DNA of 64,000 bases, from NCBI GenBank assembly GCA_945869675.1, contig CAMBPS010000003.1, forward strand, positions 22,308 to 86,307, given 5' to 3'. Within the stretch, counting starts at the first letter, position 1. Each line of letters begins with the position of its first letter. The stretch comes from Prosthecobacter debontii (GTDB taxonomy: Bacteria; Verrucomicrobiota; Verrucomicrobiia; Verrucomicrobiales; Verrucomicrobiaceae). The notes beneath the pieces were generated by a model. That model saw only the letters and a list, made by a program, of their open reading frames with translations, was not told where the DNA came from and did not search any database. The position numbers and the translations under genes are program-made. Shown here one piece after another: positions 1-7,939 of this stretch.

Positions 1-747
1 AAACTGGGCGATGCCAGCTTGGCACAGCTCCAGCAGCTCACTGAGTGTCCTGATCTTACCAACCTTGAACTGGCCTATTTTGGCAAGGCCACCGATTCGG
101 GTTGGGAAAAGCTTGCGGGCCTAAGAAACCTCGAGTCATTCACACCACGAGGCGCCGGCTATCCAGGTCACTTCTTCGCGAAGTTCGATGGCTGGACCAA
201 GCTGAAGCGCATCAACTTCCATAGTAACGGCCTTGATGACGAAGGACTCGCCTGCGTCTGTAAAAATTTCCCGAACCTCGAGTTCATCAAGTTGTGGCAC
301 TCCAAGCAGCTCACCGATGCTTCTGCCGAGCACTTCAAGAAGCTCAAGCACCTCACAGGTATCGAGATCAGTTGTGCGAAGGCCACCTCCGGCCTCGTCA
401 AACACCTGCGCGAGTTGCCATTGGAATACGTGGCCCTCGGTTATGGCGTATGCAGTCCGGCCGCAGAAGCTATTGCCACCGTGAAATCCATCCCCACACT
501 GCGCCGTCTCTCGCTGGACGCTACCAAGTTCGCCGACACCGACCTTACAGCCCTAGCCGGCGTGACTCAGATTCGAGAACTCTCCCTTTCAGGTATCGAC
601 CTGCCGAACGTCCGCCTCCAGCAGTTGCAAGTCTTCGCCCATCTCAAGTCTCTCACGCTCGTCCGCTACGGCAAAGGCTACCCCGAGGAAACTCAGCTCA
701 AAGTCAAGGCTCTGCTGCCCAAGGTGGATGTGAAATTTGTGAAGTAA
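1..747 (+). CDS. Leucine-rich-repeat protein, 5'-truncated by window edge
   Basis: The reading frame is open from base 1 and ends at TAA 745-747, so the start lies upstream; a TTG at 19 is internal rather than a convincing start. About 248 codons are visible. They show a regular leucine pattern (for example LTNLEL, LAGLRNLESF, KLKRINFHSNGLDDEGL, LRRLSLD, IRELSLSGIDL) typical of LRR solenoids with a period near 24 residues. LRR proteins usually mediate protein binding. In verrucomicrobia and planctomycetes they are often secreted and may be fused to cytochrome or kinase domains, but the N-terminal part that would show this is missing. The next gene starts 58 bp downstream on the same strand and encodes a secreted cytochrome, so co-transcription is possible. 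The specific role is unknown. Confidence 0.8.
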   Translation, partial: KLGDASLAQLQQLTECPDLTNLELAYFGKATDSGWEKLAGLRNLESFTPRGAGYPGHFFAKFDGWTKLKRINFHSNGLDDEGLACVCKNFPNLEFIKLWHSKQLTDASAEHFKKLKHLTGIEISCAKATSGLVKHLRELPLEYVALGYGVCSPAAEAIATVKSIPTLRRLSLDATKFADTDLTALAGVTQIRELSLSGIDLPNVRLQQLQVFAHLKSLTLVRYGKGYPEETQLKVKALLPKVDVKFVK

Positions 748-805
748 TTCTCTGTCCCGCACTCGCGTGGCATGAAACAGACGGTGAAGTAACGTATGAA
801 ATTGG

Positions 806-3772
806 ATGCGCCTCTTTTGTTTTATTAGCTTCTTCACAACATCCGCTTTCTCCGTCGATTTTGTCCGCGATGTGCGTCCCATTTTCGAGAGGCACTGCTA
901 TGAATGCCACGGAGCCGCAAAGCAGAAGAACGACTATCGACTCGACATCAAGACCGTTGCGCTGACGGGTGGCCAAGATCACGCACCGAATATCATCGCT
1001 GGAAAGAGTGCCGAGAGTCCGCTGTTCCGTTTCGTGAGCGGTGCAGATAAAAAAAACTCGATGCCGCCGAAAACCAAACTCAGCAGCACGGAGATTGATC
1101 TGCTCAAGCGTTGGATCGACGAAGGAGCTGTGTGGCCGGAGGGGGTTGATATCGCTCAAGTGGAAGACCGCCTCGACTGGTGGAGTTTTAAGCCGCTTCA
1201 GGTGCAGGTGGCTGCAATAAATATTGATTCGTATATTCACGCGAAGCTTGCGGAAAAAGGGATGAAGCCAGCGTCACAAGCAGATACGCGCACCTTGATC
1301 CGACGTCTTTACTTCGACCTCACCGGACTGCCTCCGACGCCGGAAGAAATCACGAAATACAGTGCGTTGCCCTATGACAAACTGGTGGACGACCTGCTGG
1401 CGTCACCGCGTTACGGCGAGCGCTGGGCACGCCACTGGCTCGACCTCGTTCACTACGGAGAAACCCATGGCTATGACAAAGACAAGCCACGTTTAAATGC
1501 TTGGCCTTATCGCGACTACGTCATCCGCGCATTTAACAACGATAAACCCTACACTCGTTTTATTGAAGAGCAGATCGCTGGTGACGTGCTTTATCCGGGC
1601 ACCACCGATGGCATCACAGCGCTTGGATTCATCTCGGCAGGGCCGTGGGACTACATTGGACATGCGGAAGTGCCGGAAACCAAACTGGATGGCAAAATCG
1701 CTCGCCATCTGGATCGCGATGACATGGTTCAAAATACCATCGGCACTTTTTGCTCACTCACGGTTCAGTGTGCGCAGTGCCATTATCACAAGTTCGATCC
1801 CATCTCACAAGAAGACTACTACTCGCTGCAGGCAGTGTTTGCCGGTGTTGATCGCACTGACATCGACTATTATCCTGATGATACCTCGATGCAGAAGTTT
1901 GTGGTGCTGCAAAAGCAGAAGAAGCAGCTCACCGACGAGATCGTTGCGCTCGAAGACCCTTTGAAAAAAAAGGCAGGGGATGCCTATATCGCCCTCAGCA
2001 AGCGCATCGATGGCGCGGCTGAGAAGAACGCCAATCCAAATGCAAAACCTGACTTTGGTTATCACAGTTCTGTTTCACCGTCGCAGGATACAGTGAAGTG
2101 GGTGCAGGTCGATCTTGGTCAGTCTGTGCAGGTTGACCGCATTGTGCTGAAGCCCTGCTACGACGACTTCGGCAAGATCGGAGGTGGATTTGGTTTCCCC
2201 GTGCGTTTCAAAATTGAGGTGAGTGACGATCCCACGTTTACAACCAACGTCGCGCTTGTGTGGCGGAAGCATGATGCCACCTTCATAAACGACTTCGCCA
2301 ATCCTGGTCTGAAGCCCTTTGAAACCGGCACGGCAGGCGATGATGGCATCACGGGTCGCTACGTTCGAGTCACCGCCGTAAAGCTCGCGCGCCGCAGTAA
2401 CGACTACATCTTCGCACTCGCCGAACTTGAGGTCTATGGACGTAAAGCCGGGCAGAATCTCGCCGCAGGTAGGTTTGTAACATCGCTCGACAGCATCGAG
2501 GCTTCTCCCCGCTGGCGAAGAGCTAATCTCACTGACGGCATCGCTCCTGAGAGTCGCAGCGATGAAGATAAAAAAAGGCTCATTCGTGAACGTGATGCCC
2601 TCATGCTAGCCCAGGGAAATGACACTACGAAAATCAAACTCCGCGCTTTACGTCAGCAACGCGATGCCTTGCCACCATTGCCTGCACCGCAGAAGGTCTA
2701 TGCCGGAGCCGTCCTACATGGAAGCGGCTCATTCAAAGGAACGCATGGCACACCTCGCATCATTCACGTCCTCAAACGTGGCGACATGAAACAGCCCGCA
2801 CAAGAGGTCAGCGCCAATAGCATCACCCAATTAAGCCAACGCTTTGGCCTGCCCTTTCAGGTCGAAGGAACAGAGGAATCCTATCGTCGCGCGGCTTTGG
2901 CTAAATGGATCACAGATAAAAACAATGCGCTGACCTGGCGTAGTATCGTCAACCGTATCTGGCAACACCACTTTGGTCGCGGCCTTGTGGATACCGCCAA
3001 CGACTTTGGCCGCATGGGTAGTCAGCCGAGCCATTCCGAGCTGTTGGATTGGCTCGCGCTAACCTTCCGTGATGATCTCAATGGCAGCTTGAAGAAACTG
3101 CATAAGCTCATCGTGATGAGTGAGACCTATCGGCAGACTAGCTCGGCATTCAAGAGTCGAAAATCTGGAGCAGCAGGGAAACTCGACTCTGGACTGTTAA
3201 ACGACACTTCGCTCGACGCCAATAACGTCTATCTATCCCATCAGAACCGCCGCAAGCTCGACGCTGAGAGCATCCGGGATGCGATCCTTGCTGTGAGCGG
3301 CAAACTTGATCTCACGATGGGTGGGCCGAGTTTTCAGGACTTCATCATTGAGAAGCCTCAGCACAGTCCACACTACGAGTATCAACTGCACGACCCAGAA
3401 GACCCCAAGAGCCATCGCCGTAGCATCTATCGCTTCATCGTCCGCAGCCAGCAGCAGCCGTTCATGACTATCATGGATTGCGCTGATCCATCCATGCGCG
3501 TGGACAAGCGCAACGAATCTCTAAGTCCTCTACAAGCGCTCGCCATGATGAACAATGGACTTACGGTGGCAATGGCAAAGCACTTCGCCGAACGCGTCAG
3601 CAAAGAGGCTCATGGAACCGAGGCGCAAATCAGCCGCGCCTTAGCGCTAGCATTGTGTCGAATACCTCACTCGGATGAACTCGTGCCGCTGGTAGATTTC
3701 GCTAAACGCGAAGGACTCGAAAACGCCTGCCGCCTCATTTTAAATCTGAATGAGTTTAGCTTCATCGATTAA
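806..3772 (+). CDS. Secreted PSCyt1/DUF1549/DUF1553 c-type cytochrome protein with F5/8-type insert
   Basis: This 988-residue product begins with a short signal peptide (hydrophobic residues 3-16). It is followed directly by a planctomycete cytochrome motif C31-Y-E-C34-H35. A DUF1549 domain spans roughly 130-350 and carries a second heme-type motif C322-A-Q-C325-H326 followed by HKFDPI. Residues about 415-555 resemble an F5/8-type C (galactose-binding) domain (VKWVQVDLGQSVQVDRIVL). DUF1553 covers about 690-960, ending NLNEFSFID. The family is exported and may bind heme at two sites; its reaction is unknown, though it is often near glycan-degradation genes. The ATG at 806 gives a clean signal peptide; an upstream ATG at 797 is out of frame and closes within 12 codons. 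The DUF1501 gene 120 bp downstream is the usual partner. The domain calls are firm; the function is not known. Confidence 0.93.
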   Translation: MRLFCFISFFTTSAFSVDFVRDVRPIFERHCYECHGAAKQKNDYRLDIKTVALTGGQDHAPNIIAGKSAESPLFRFVSGADKKNSMPPKTKLSSTEIDLLKRWIDEGAVWPEGVDIAQVEDRLDWWSFKPLQVQVAAINIDSYIHAKLAEKGMKPASQADTRTLIRRLYFDLTGLPPTPEEITKYSALPYDKLVDDLLASPRYGERWARHWLDLVHYGETHGYDKDKPRLNAWPYRDYVIRAFNNDKPYTRFIEEQIAGDVLYPGTTDGITALGFISAGPWDYIGHAEVPETKLDGKIARHLDRDDMVQNTIGTFCSLTVQCAQCHYHKFDPISQEDYYSLQAVFAGVDRTDIDYYPDDTSMQKFVVLQKQKKQLTDEIVALEDPLKKKAGDAYIALSKRIDGAAEKNANPNAKPDFGYHSSVSPSQDTVKWVQVDLGQSVQVDRIVLKPCYDDFGKIGGGFGFPVRFKIEVSDDPTFTTNVALVWRKHDATFINDFANPGLKPFETGTAGDDGITGRYVRVTAVKLARRSNDYIFALAELEVYGRKAGQNLAAGRFVTSLDSIEASPRWRRANLTDGIAPESRSDEDKKRLIRERDALMLAQGNDTTKIKLRALRQQRDALPPLPAPQKVYAGAVLHGSGSFKGTHGTPRIIHVLKRGDMKQPAQEVSANSITQLSQRFGLPFQVEGTEESYRRAALAKWITDKNNALTWRSIVNRIWQHHFGRGLVDTANDFGRMGSQPSHSELLDWLALTFRDDLNGSLKKLHKLIVMSETYRQTSSAFKSRKSGAAGKLDSGLLNDTSLDANNVYLSHQNRRKLDAESIRDAILAVSGKLDLTMGGPSFQDFIIEKPQHSPHYEYQLHDPEDPKSHRRSIYRFIVRSQQQPFMTIMDCADPSMRVDKRNESLSPLQALAMMNNGLTVAMAKHFAERVSKEAHGTEAQISRALALALCRIPHSDELVPLVDFAKREGLENACRLILNLNEFSFID

Positions 3773-3892
3773 AATTGCCCCTGAGTTCAAACTTCAAACA
3801 ACCTCTCAAAAGGCAGCAAATATTCAAAGTCATTTTCATTGGGGATCTAGAGATCTAATTCCCCGTCATTAAATAGCAGCACAAATTTTCTC

Positions 3893-5326
3893 ATGATTAC
3901 TCGCCGCCAACTCCTCCAAACCGCTGGCCAAGGCTTTGGTGCCCTTGCGTTCGCTTCGCTAGAGGCCTCAGAGCAACAGCATCGCGCGCTAACGGTCACT
4001 CCGAAGGCCAAGCGCGTCGTTCAACTCTTCATGGGGGGCGCCGCTAGTCACATTGATCTCTTCGATTTCAAACCCGCGCTCATCAAGCATCACGGTGAGG
4101 CTGCCGATTTCGGGGAAAAGGTGGAGACTTTCCAAAACGGGCTCGGGCCGTGGAAGAAGCCCGTGTGGGATTTCAAGCCTTACGGCCAGAGTGGCAAGAT
4201 GCTTAGCGAAGTCGTTGCCCCATTGGGTGCCTGTGTGGACGACATGGCCTTCGTTCATAACATGGTGGGAAAGACAGGCGTGCATTCACAGGGCACCTTG
4301 CTTCAGGCCACCGGCTTTAATTTGCCGGGCTTTCCAGGCATGGGCTGTTGGGTCAGTTACGGTCTCGGAACGCTTGGTGACAATCTGCCTACCTTTGTTG
4401 TTCTTCCAGATCATCGCGGTTTTGCCTCCAACGGTCCAAAGAACTGGGATAGCGCCTTTCTACCCTCGCAACATGCAGGCACTATCATCTATCCCGGTGC
4501 CGAGACGCCTATTAGCGATCTCTTTCCGCACAAATCAGGGCGCTACATCAAAGCCAGCACTGATCGTATTGGATTCGCTTTGCTCGAAGAACTGAATCGC
4601 AAACACCAGCATCAGCGAGAAGAGGACAGCCGACTCGACTCACGCATCAAAAGCTACGAACTCGCTGCCAAAATGCAGCTCGCAGCGCCGGAAGCACTCG
4701 ACATCAGTCAAGAGTCTTCTGCCATGAAATCCCTGTATGGCATCCAGGAGCACCGCAAAGTCTGGCCCTCGGAAATCAATGCTGCCGAAGAAGCCGACTA
4801 CATGGGCCGCAAGTGTCTTACCGCTCGCCGACTCCTAGAGCGCGGTGTTCGTTTCGTGCAAATCTGGAGCGGTAATGACAATGGATTCCCTCGTCGCAAT
4901 TGGGATAGCCATGAAGATGTCGAGCGCGATCACGGCCCTCTGGCATGGGGTATGGCCAAAGCTGTTAGCGCCCTGATGATTGATCTCAAGCAACGTGGTT
5001 TACTCGATGATACCCTCATTCTCTGGACCACCGAGTTTGGCCGCATGCCCAGCACCCAAGGCGGCAAAGGCCGCGACCACAACCCCTATGTCTTCACCAA
5101 TTGGCTCAGTGGCGGTGGCATCAAAGGCGGCGTCACCTCAGGTGAAAGTGACCTGTGGGGCTACAAGCCACTCGACCGCGAAAATCCAACCACCTGCTAT
5201 GATATCCACGCCACGATGATGCACCTGCTGGGCATGGATCACGAAAAGCTGACCGTTCGCCACAACGGCATTGATCGCCGACTTACCGACGTGCACGGGC
5301 ACATCATCAAAGAGCTGATTGCTTAA
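3893..5326 (+). CDS. Tat-exported DUF1501 protein
   Basis: This 477-residue protein starts with a twin-arginine signal (MITRRQLLQTAGQ) and then shows the DUF1501 pattern: VVQLFMGGAASHIDLFDFKP near the N-terminus, and TEFGRMP followed by GKGRDHNP and LSGGGIKGG near residues 380-415. DUF1501 proteins are thought to have an alkaline-phosphatase/sulfatase-like fold, but no substrate is established. The conserved D and H residues in these motifs are plausible metal ligands. It sits 120 bp after a DUF1549/DUF1553 cytochrome gene, the standard pairing in PVC bacteria, which suggests an exported two-protein unit. A paralogue of the same family lies at 10714-12189. Length is normal for the family. Confidence 0.92.
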   Translation: MITRRQLLQTAGQGFGALAFASLEASEQQHRALTVTPKAKRVVQLFMGGAASHIDLFDFKPALIKHHGEAADFGEKVETFQNGLGPWKKPVWDFKPYGQSGKMLSEVVAPLGACVDDMAFVHNMVGKTGVHSQGTLLQATGFNLPGFPGMGCWVSYGLGTLGDNLPTFVVLPDHRGFASNGPKNWDSAFLPSQHAGTIIYPGAETPISDLFPHKSGRYIKASTDRIGFALLEELNRKHQHQREEDSRLDSRIKSYELAAKMQLAAPEALDISQESSAMKSLYGIQEHRKVWPSEINAAEEADYMGRKCLTARRLLERGVRFVQIWSGNDNGFPRRNWDSHEDVERDHGPLAWGMAKAVSALMIDLKQRGLLDDTLILWTTEFGRMPSTQGGKGRDHNPYVFTNWLSGGGIKGGVTSGESDLWGYKPLDRENPTTCYDIHATMMHLLGMDHEKLTVRHNGIDRRLTDVHGHIIKELIA

Positions 5327-5366
5327 CTCCTATGTCGAGACATGCACCGCTGCTCCGTAACTTCTC

Positions 5367-6197
5367 ATGATGAAACACTCCATCCTACTTGCCATCCTTC
5401 CTCTTGCCGCCTCCGCCCTCGATTACCCGCACATCAGCGCTGAGCCGCAAAAAACTGGCTGGCCTCTGATGGTCAACGAACGGGCTTATGTGGTCGATAA
5501 ACCCGAATATGATCGTCGCCCCGGACGTGAGTCGAACAAGCATCTCCCACAGCTTTGGCCTCAAGTGCCGACAGCGGGCCATTTCGGCGGGGATTCTTGG
5601 CTGAAGCTCCATGAGGCGCATGTGAAGACTGTTCAGGAAAATAAAGGACCCGTCGATGTGCTGCTCGTCGGTGATAGCATCACCATCCAGTGGGGTGAAT
5701 CTTGGAAGAAACATTTCCCTGACCGCAAAGCCGTGAACATTGGCATCGGCGGCGACAAAACCCAAAACGTTCTCTGGCGTCTCGATCATGGTGGCGTCGA
5801 AGGATTGCAGCCGAAGGCCATCGTGCTCATGATCGGCAATAACAACATGTTCTTCACCCCCGAAACGGGCGTCGAAGCCGCTGCCAAAGGCATCGAGATG
5901 TGCCTGAAGAACCTGCGCGAGAAGTTCCCCGCCGCCGTCATCATCGTGGCAAAGATTCTGCCAGCCCACACGCCCGGCAATCGCTTCTACGAGGATATCA
6001 AAAAGACCAACGCCGCTCTCGATCCGCTAAAACTCGATAACGATTCGAACGTGAAAGTTCTCGATCTCTGGTCCGACTTCACCAACGCAGATGGTACGAT
6101 CAAAAAGGACCTTTTTACCCCGGATAACATCCATCTCTCACCCGCGGGCTATGCGGTGTATGCACAGCGATTAAAGCCGCTGTTAGAGGTGAAGTAG
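5367..6197 (+). CDS. Secreted SGNH/GDSL-family hydrolase
   Basis: The 276-residue product has an N-terminal signal peptide (MKHSILLAILPLAASA). It then carries the SGNH blocks: V-G-D-S104-I-T (nucleophile block), G of GIGGDKTQNVLWRL (block II), G157-N158-N159 (block III) and D253-N-I-H256-LSPAGY (catalytic Asp/His block). This is the arrangement of platelet-activating-factor acetylhydrolase-like GDSL esterases, which typically deacylate lipids or remove acetyl groups from glycans. Two adjacent ATGs (5367, 5370) are possible starts. It is 40 bp downstream of the DUF1501 gene on the same strand and probably co-transcribed. A glycan esterase is favoured by the neighbourhood, but the substrate cannot be read from the sequence. 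Confidence 0.9.
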   Translation: MMKHSILLAILPLAASALDYPHISAEPQKTGWPLMVNERAYVVDKPEYDRRPGRESNKHLPQLWPQVPTAGHFGGDSWLKLHEAHVKTVQENKGPVDVLLVGDSITIQWGESWKKHFPDRKAVNIGIGGDKTQNVLWRLDHGGVEGLQPKAIVLMIGNNNMFFTPETGVEAAAKGIEMCLKNLREKFPAAVIIVAKILPAHTPGNRFYEDIKKTNAALDPLKLDNDSNVKVLDLWSDFTNADGTIKKDLFTPDNIHLSPAGYAVYAQRLKPLLEVK

Positions 6198-6253
6198 GTG
6201 ACAACGAAAAAGAAATGGCTCACCTCAGCTCAGAAGTGCGCACTCTTGAACCC

Positions 6254-6407
6254 AGATCCGGGAATGGAAGATCGTTGAGTTGCGCTAGGGCTTGGTTTCA
6301 CAAGGCTTCTTCGACTCGAAGCGGCTGTGTCTTGGGTGACACTGCCCGAGAGGCGAAAAGCCTTGTGAAATCAATGACGGATGCAAATCGGCAGTCAGCC
6401 ATTTCTG
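6254..6407 (+). repeat. Dispersed structured repeat, copy A
   Basis: About 150 bp almost identical to the reverse complement of 16245-16397, with roughly six mismatches. It contains a perfect 13-bp inverted repeat (TTTCACAAGGCTT at 6296-6308, AAGCCTTGTGAAA at 6358-6370). This encloses two smaller dyads: TTCGACTCGAA at 6310-6320 and GTGTC-TTGGGT-GACAC at 6327-6342. The layout suggests a branched hairpin in DNA or RNA. No terminal inverted repeats, target duplications or transposase are visible. An open frame of 71 codons (6215-6430) crosses it, but the other copy does not extend the same protein on either side, so it is more likely a nucleic-acid element than a gene. It lies 56 bp after the SGNH gene. 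Confidence 0.88.
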
Positions 6408-6452
6408 AATCCAGGTTGAAGGCGGAATGATTCAGTCCCTGATCGAAAAGAT

Positions 6453-6926
6453 ATGTCACGCGTCAAAACAATCACTTTCTTCGCATTGATCGGCCCGGCT
6501 GTCGGAGCTGTGCCGTTCCTTATCACGATCCTCACTCTAGCTGCCTTCCATGGTGACGCCCAGGGAATCCTCATTGCGCTGGGTGCGTTGGTCGTGGCCT
6601 ATACTTATGGTCTCATTCCAGCGGCGGTTTGCGGATTGCTGTTTTCATGGATCGTGGGCCGCCATCCGCATGTCGTCAATCGTGCTGCCTCCGTTGCGTG
6701 GGTGGGAGCTGTTGCTGGTTTTTTCTCGTCCCTGCCTCTGGCGGCTTGGGTTTTTCTCTTCACGGAGAAAGTCCTTGCTTACGATCACGCTCTTATGGCT
6801 CTGGCTTTCCTTGTCCCCAGCATTATTTCCGGGGCAGTCTGTGCGGTCTTGTGGAGTAAGCGGGCATCCACTCTGCCAAAGCATTCAAAGACGCGGAAAA
6901 CCATGAACTCCACACCCGCGAACTGA
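6453..6926 (+). CDS. Small integral membrane protein, unknown function
   Basis: This 157-residue product has four strongly hydrophobic segments (about 8-32, 38-66, 78-103 and 113-135) and a basic C-terminal tail (SKRASTLPKHSKTRKT). No enzymatic motif is recognisable. The ATG at 6453 directly precedes the first membrane span, but a clear ribosome-binding site is lacking. The gene lies between the structured repeat and another small membrane-protein gene. It resembles lone accessory membrane proteins common in gram-negative genomes; a transporter or immunity role cannot be argued from sequence. Confidence 0.65.
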   Translation: MSRVKTITFFALIGPAVGAVPFLITILTLAAFHGDAQGILIALGALVVAYTYGLIPAAVCGLLFSWIVGRHPHVVNRAASVAWVGAVAGFFSSLPLAAWVFLFTEKVLAYDHALMALAFLVPSIISGAVCAVLWSKRASTLPKHSKTRKTMNSTPAN

Positions 6927-7009
6927 CGACAGCCAATCCATTTCAGTCCCTTTCGGCCTACATTCCTTTCTCCTTGCAATGGATGGGTGAAACTGGAAAT
7001 CTCTTCACA

Positions 7010-7321
7010 ATGACCAATTTTGACAGCGTATTATGGGGTTTTAACGCAGTGCTTCTAACTGGGGGACTGGTCGGTTACTTCAAAGCCGGGAGTCGGGTTT
7101 CGCTGCTTACGAGTTGCCTTATCGCGGCCGTTCTAGCGTTCGCCGCGTTGGGATTTTTTGGCGCAACCACTTCCCGCTCGGTCGCGAGATTCATTGTCGG
7201 ATGTCTCTTTTGCCTATTTGGCTACCGCTGGTGGGTGACTGGAAAGTTCATGCGCGGTGGCCTCATGGCCTTGATCGCGCTTGCGACCAGCGGCCTGCTG
7301 GCGGGATTTGACGATCATTAA
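7010..7321 (+). CDS. TMEM14-like small membrane protein
   Basis: From the ATG at 7010 the product has 103 residues and about four membrane segments. The patterns LLTGGLVGYFKAGSRVSLLT and GKFMRGGLMALIAL match the TMEM14/UPF0136 family (GGxxGYxKAGSxxSL and GKFMPAGLVA). That family is found in eukaryotes, cyanobacteria and other bacteria; eukaryotic members are linked to porphyrin or fatty-acid transport, but bacterial roles are unknown. The frame remains open upstream to a TTG at 6974 and an ATG at 6983. I prefer 7010 because it places the first span near the N-terminus and follows a purine-rich GGAAA. Its downstream neighbour is a decayed sulfatase fragment. Confidence 0.7.
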   Translation: MTNFDSVLWGFNAVLLTGGLVGYFKAGSRVSLLTSCLIAAVLAFAALGFFGATTSRSVARFIVGCLFCLFGYRWWVTGKFMRGGLMALIALATSGLLAGFDDH

Positions 7322-7349
7322 AACGGAAACTTTTATTTACGGTTTACCG

Positions 7350-7704
7350 GACATCGCATGGCTTCTCGATCTCTTCCCTTACCTTCTGCGACTTCGCTGG
7401 ACTTTCCGCGCCTGAGACGCTTGATGGCACAAGCTTTCTCTCACTCATCCAAGATCCCAAAGCCGAAGGTAAACCAGGTGCCTTCTGCCAATGGGTTAAT
7501 GGTCGCACCGTCCGCACCCAACGCCGGCGTCTCACTGAACGCCGCGACGATTCTGCTGAACTCTGCGACCACAGCAATGCCCCCGCCGAGTATCACAACC
7601 TCATTGGGTGCCCCGACTAAGCGCCATTGATCAAACGCCTGCATAGCATGTTGGACAAGGAGTTTGGGCCGATGGGAAAAGTGCCAATGGGTAAGGCGCG
7701 GTGA
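7350..7704 (+). pseudogene. Remnant of a sulfatase C-terminus (frameshift and internal stop)
   Basis: In the frame starting at 7381 the DNA reads TFCDFAGLSAPETLDGTSFL, then QDPKAEGKPGAFCQWVNGRT, RRRLTERRDDSAELCDH and AEYHNLIGCPD, before TAA at 7618-7620. The same frame continues as APLIKRLHSMLDKEFGPMGK to TGA at 7702. This is the recognisable C-terminal third of an iduronate-2-sulfatase-like enzyme. Just upstream, WLLDLFP is found in another frame around 7362-7381; deleting one T of the run near 7378-7380 would join it. The catalytic N-terminal half is absent. No start codon serves the fragment. I infer a dead gene left by deletion or recombination next to the structured repeat. Confidence 0.8.
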
Positions 7705-7939
7705 GTTGCTGCGCTTGTCGGCAACTAGGACAATTTAGAAAGAAAATGCGTTAAAAGCGGCGGGTTTGTCGAGATAACCTACGTTGTTACTCTCTATGTC
7801 TCCATTCGAAATTCATCTTCAACGTCGTTGCCTGTGTCTCTTGATGCCGCATGAAGAAGAGGGGCGCTCGCGGTTTGAAAGAGGCACGTCAAAACGCTGA
7901 GACAGTCATCGCCTGAATCAATCAATAGCAATCCTTACG
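7705..7939. other. Noncoding interval before the second cytochrome operon
   Basis: About 235 bp between the sulfatase remnant and the next cytochrome gene. I see no credible frame, no clear hairpin terminator and no consensus promoter. It presumably holds the promoter for the operon starting at 7940, but I cannot place it. Confidence 0.5.

Noticed and set aside
3832..3876. Possible hairpin GGGGA/TCCCC before the DUF1501 gene
   Set aside because: Only a 5-bp stem with a 14-nt loop and no T-run, insufficient for a terminator call.
6215..6430. 71-codon open frame across structured repeat copy A
   Set aside because: Its similarity to the frame on the minus strand at 16113-16376 is limited to the repeat itself; the N- and C-terminal parts are unrelated, so the match reflects DNA repeat identity rather than a protein.
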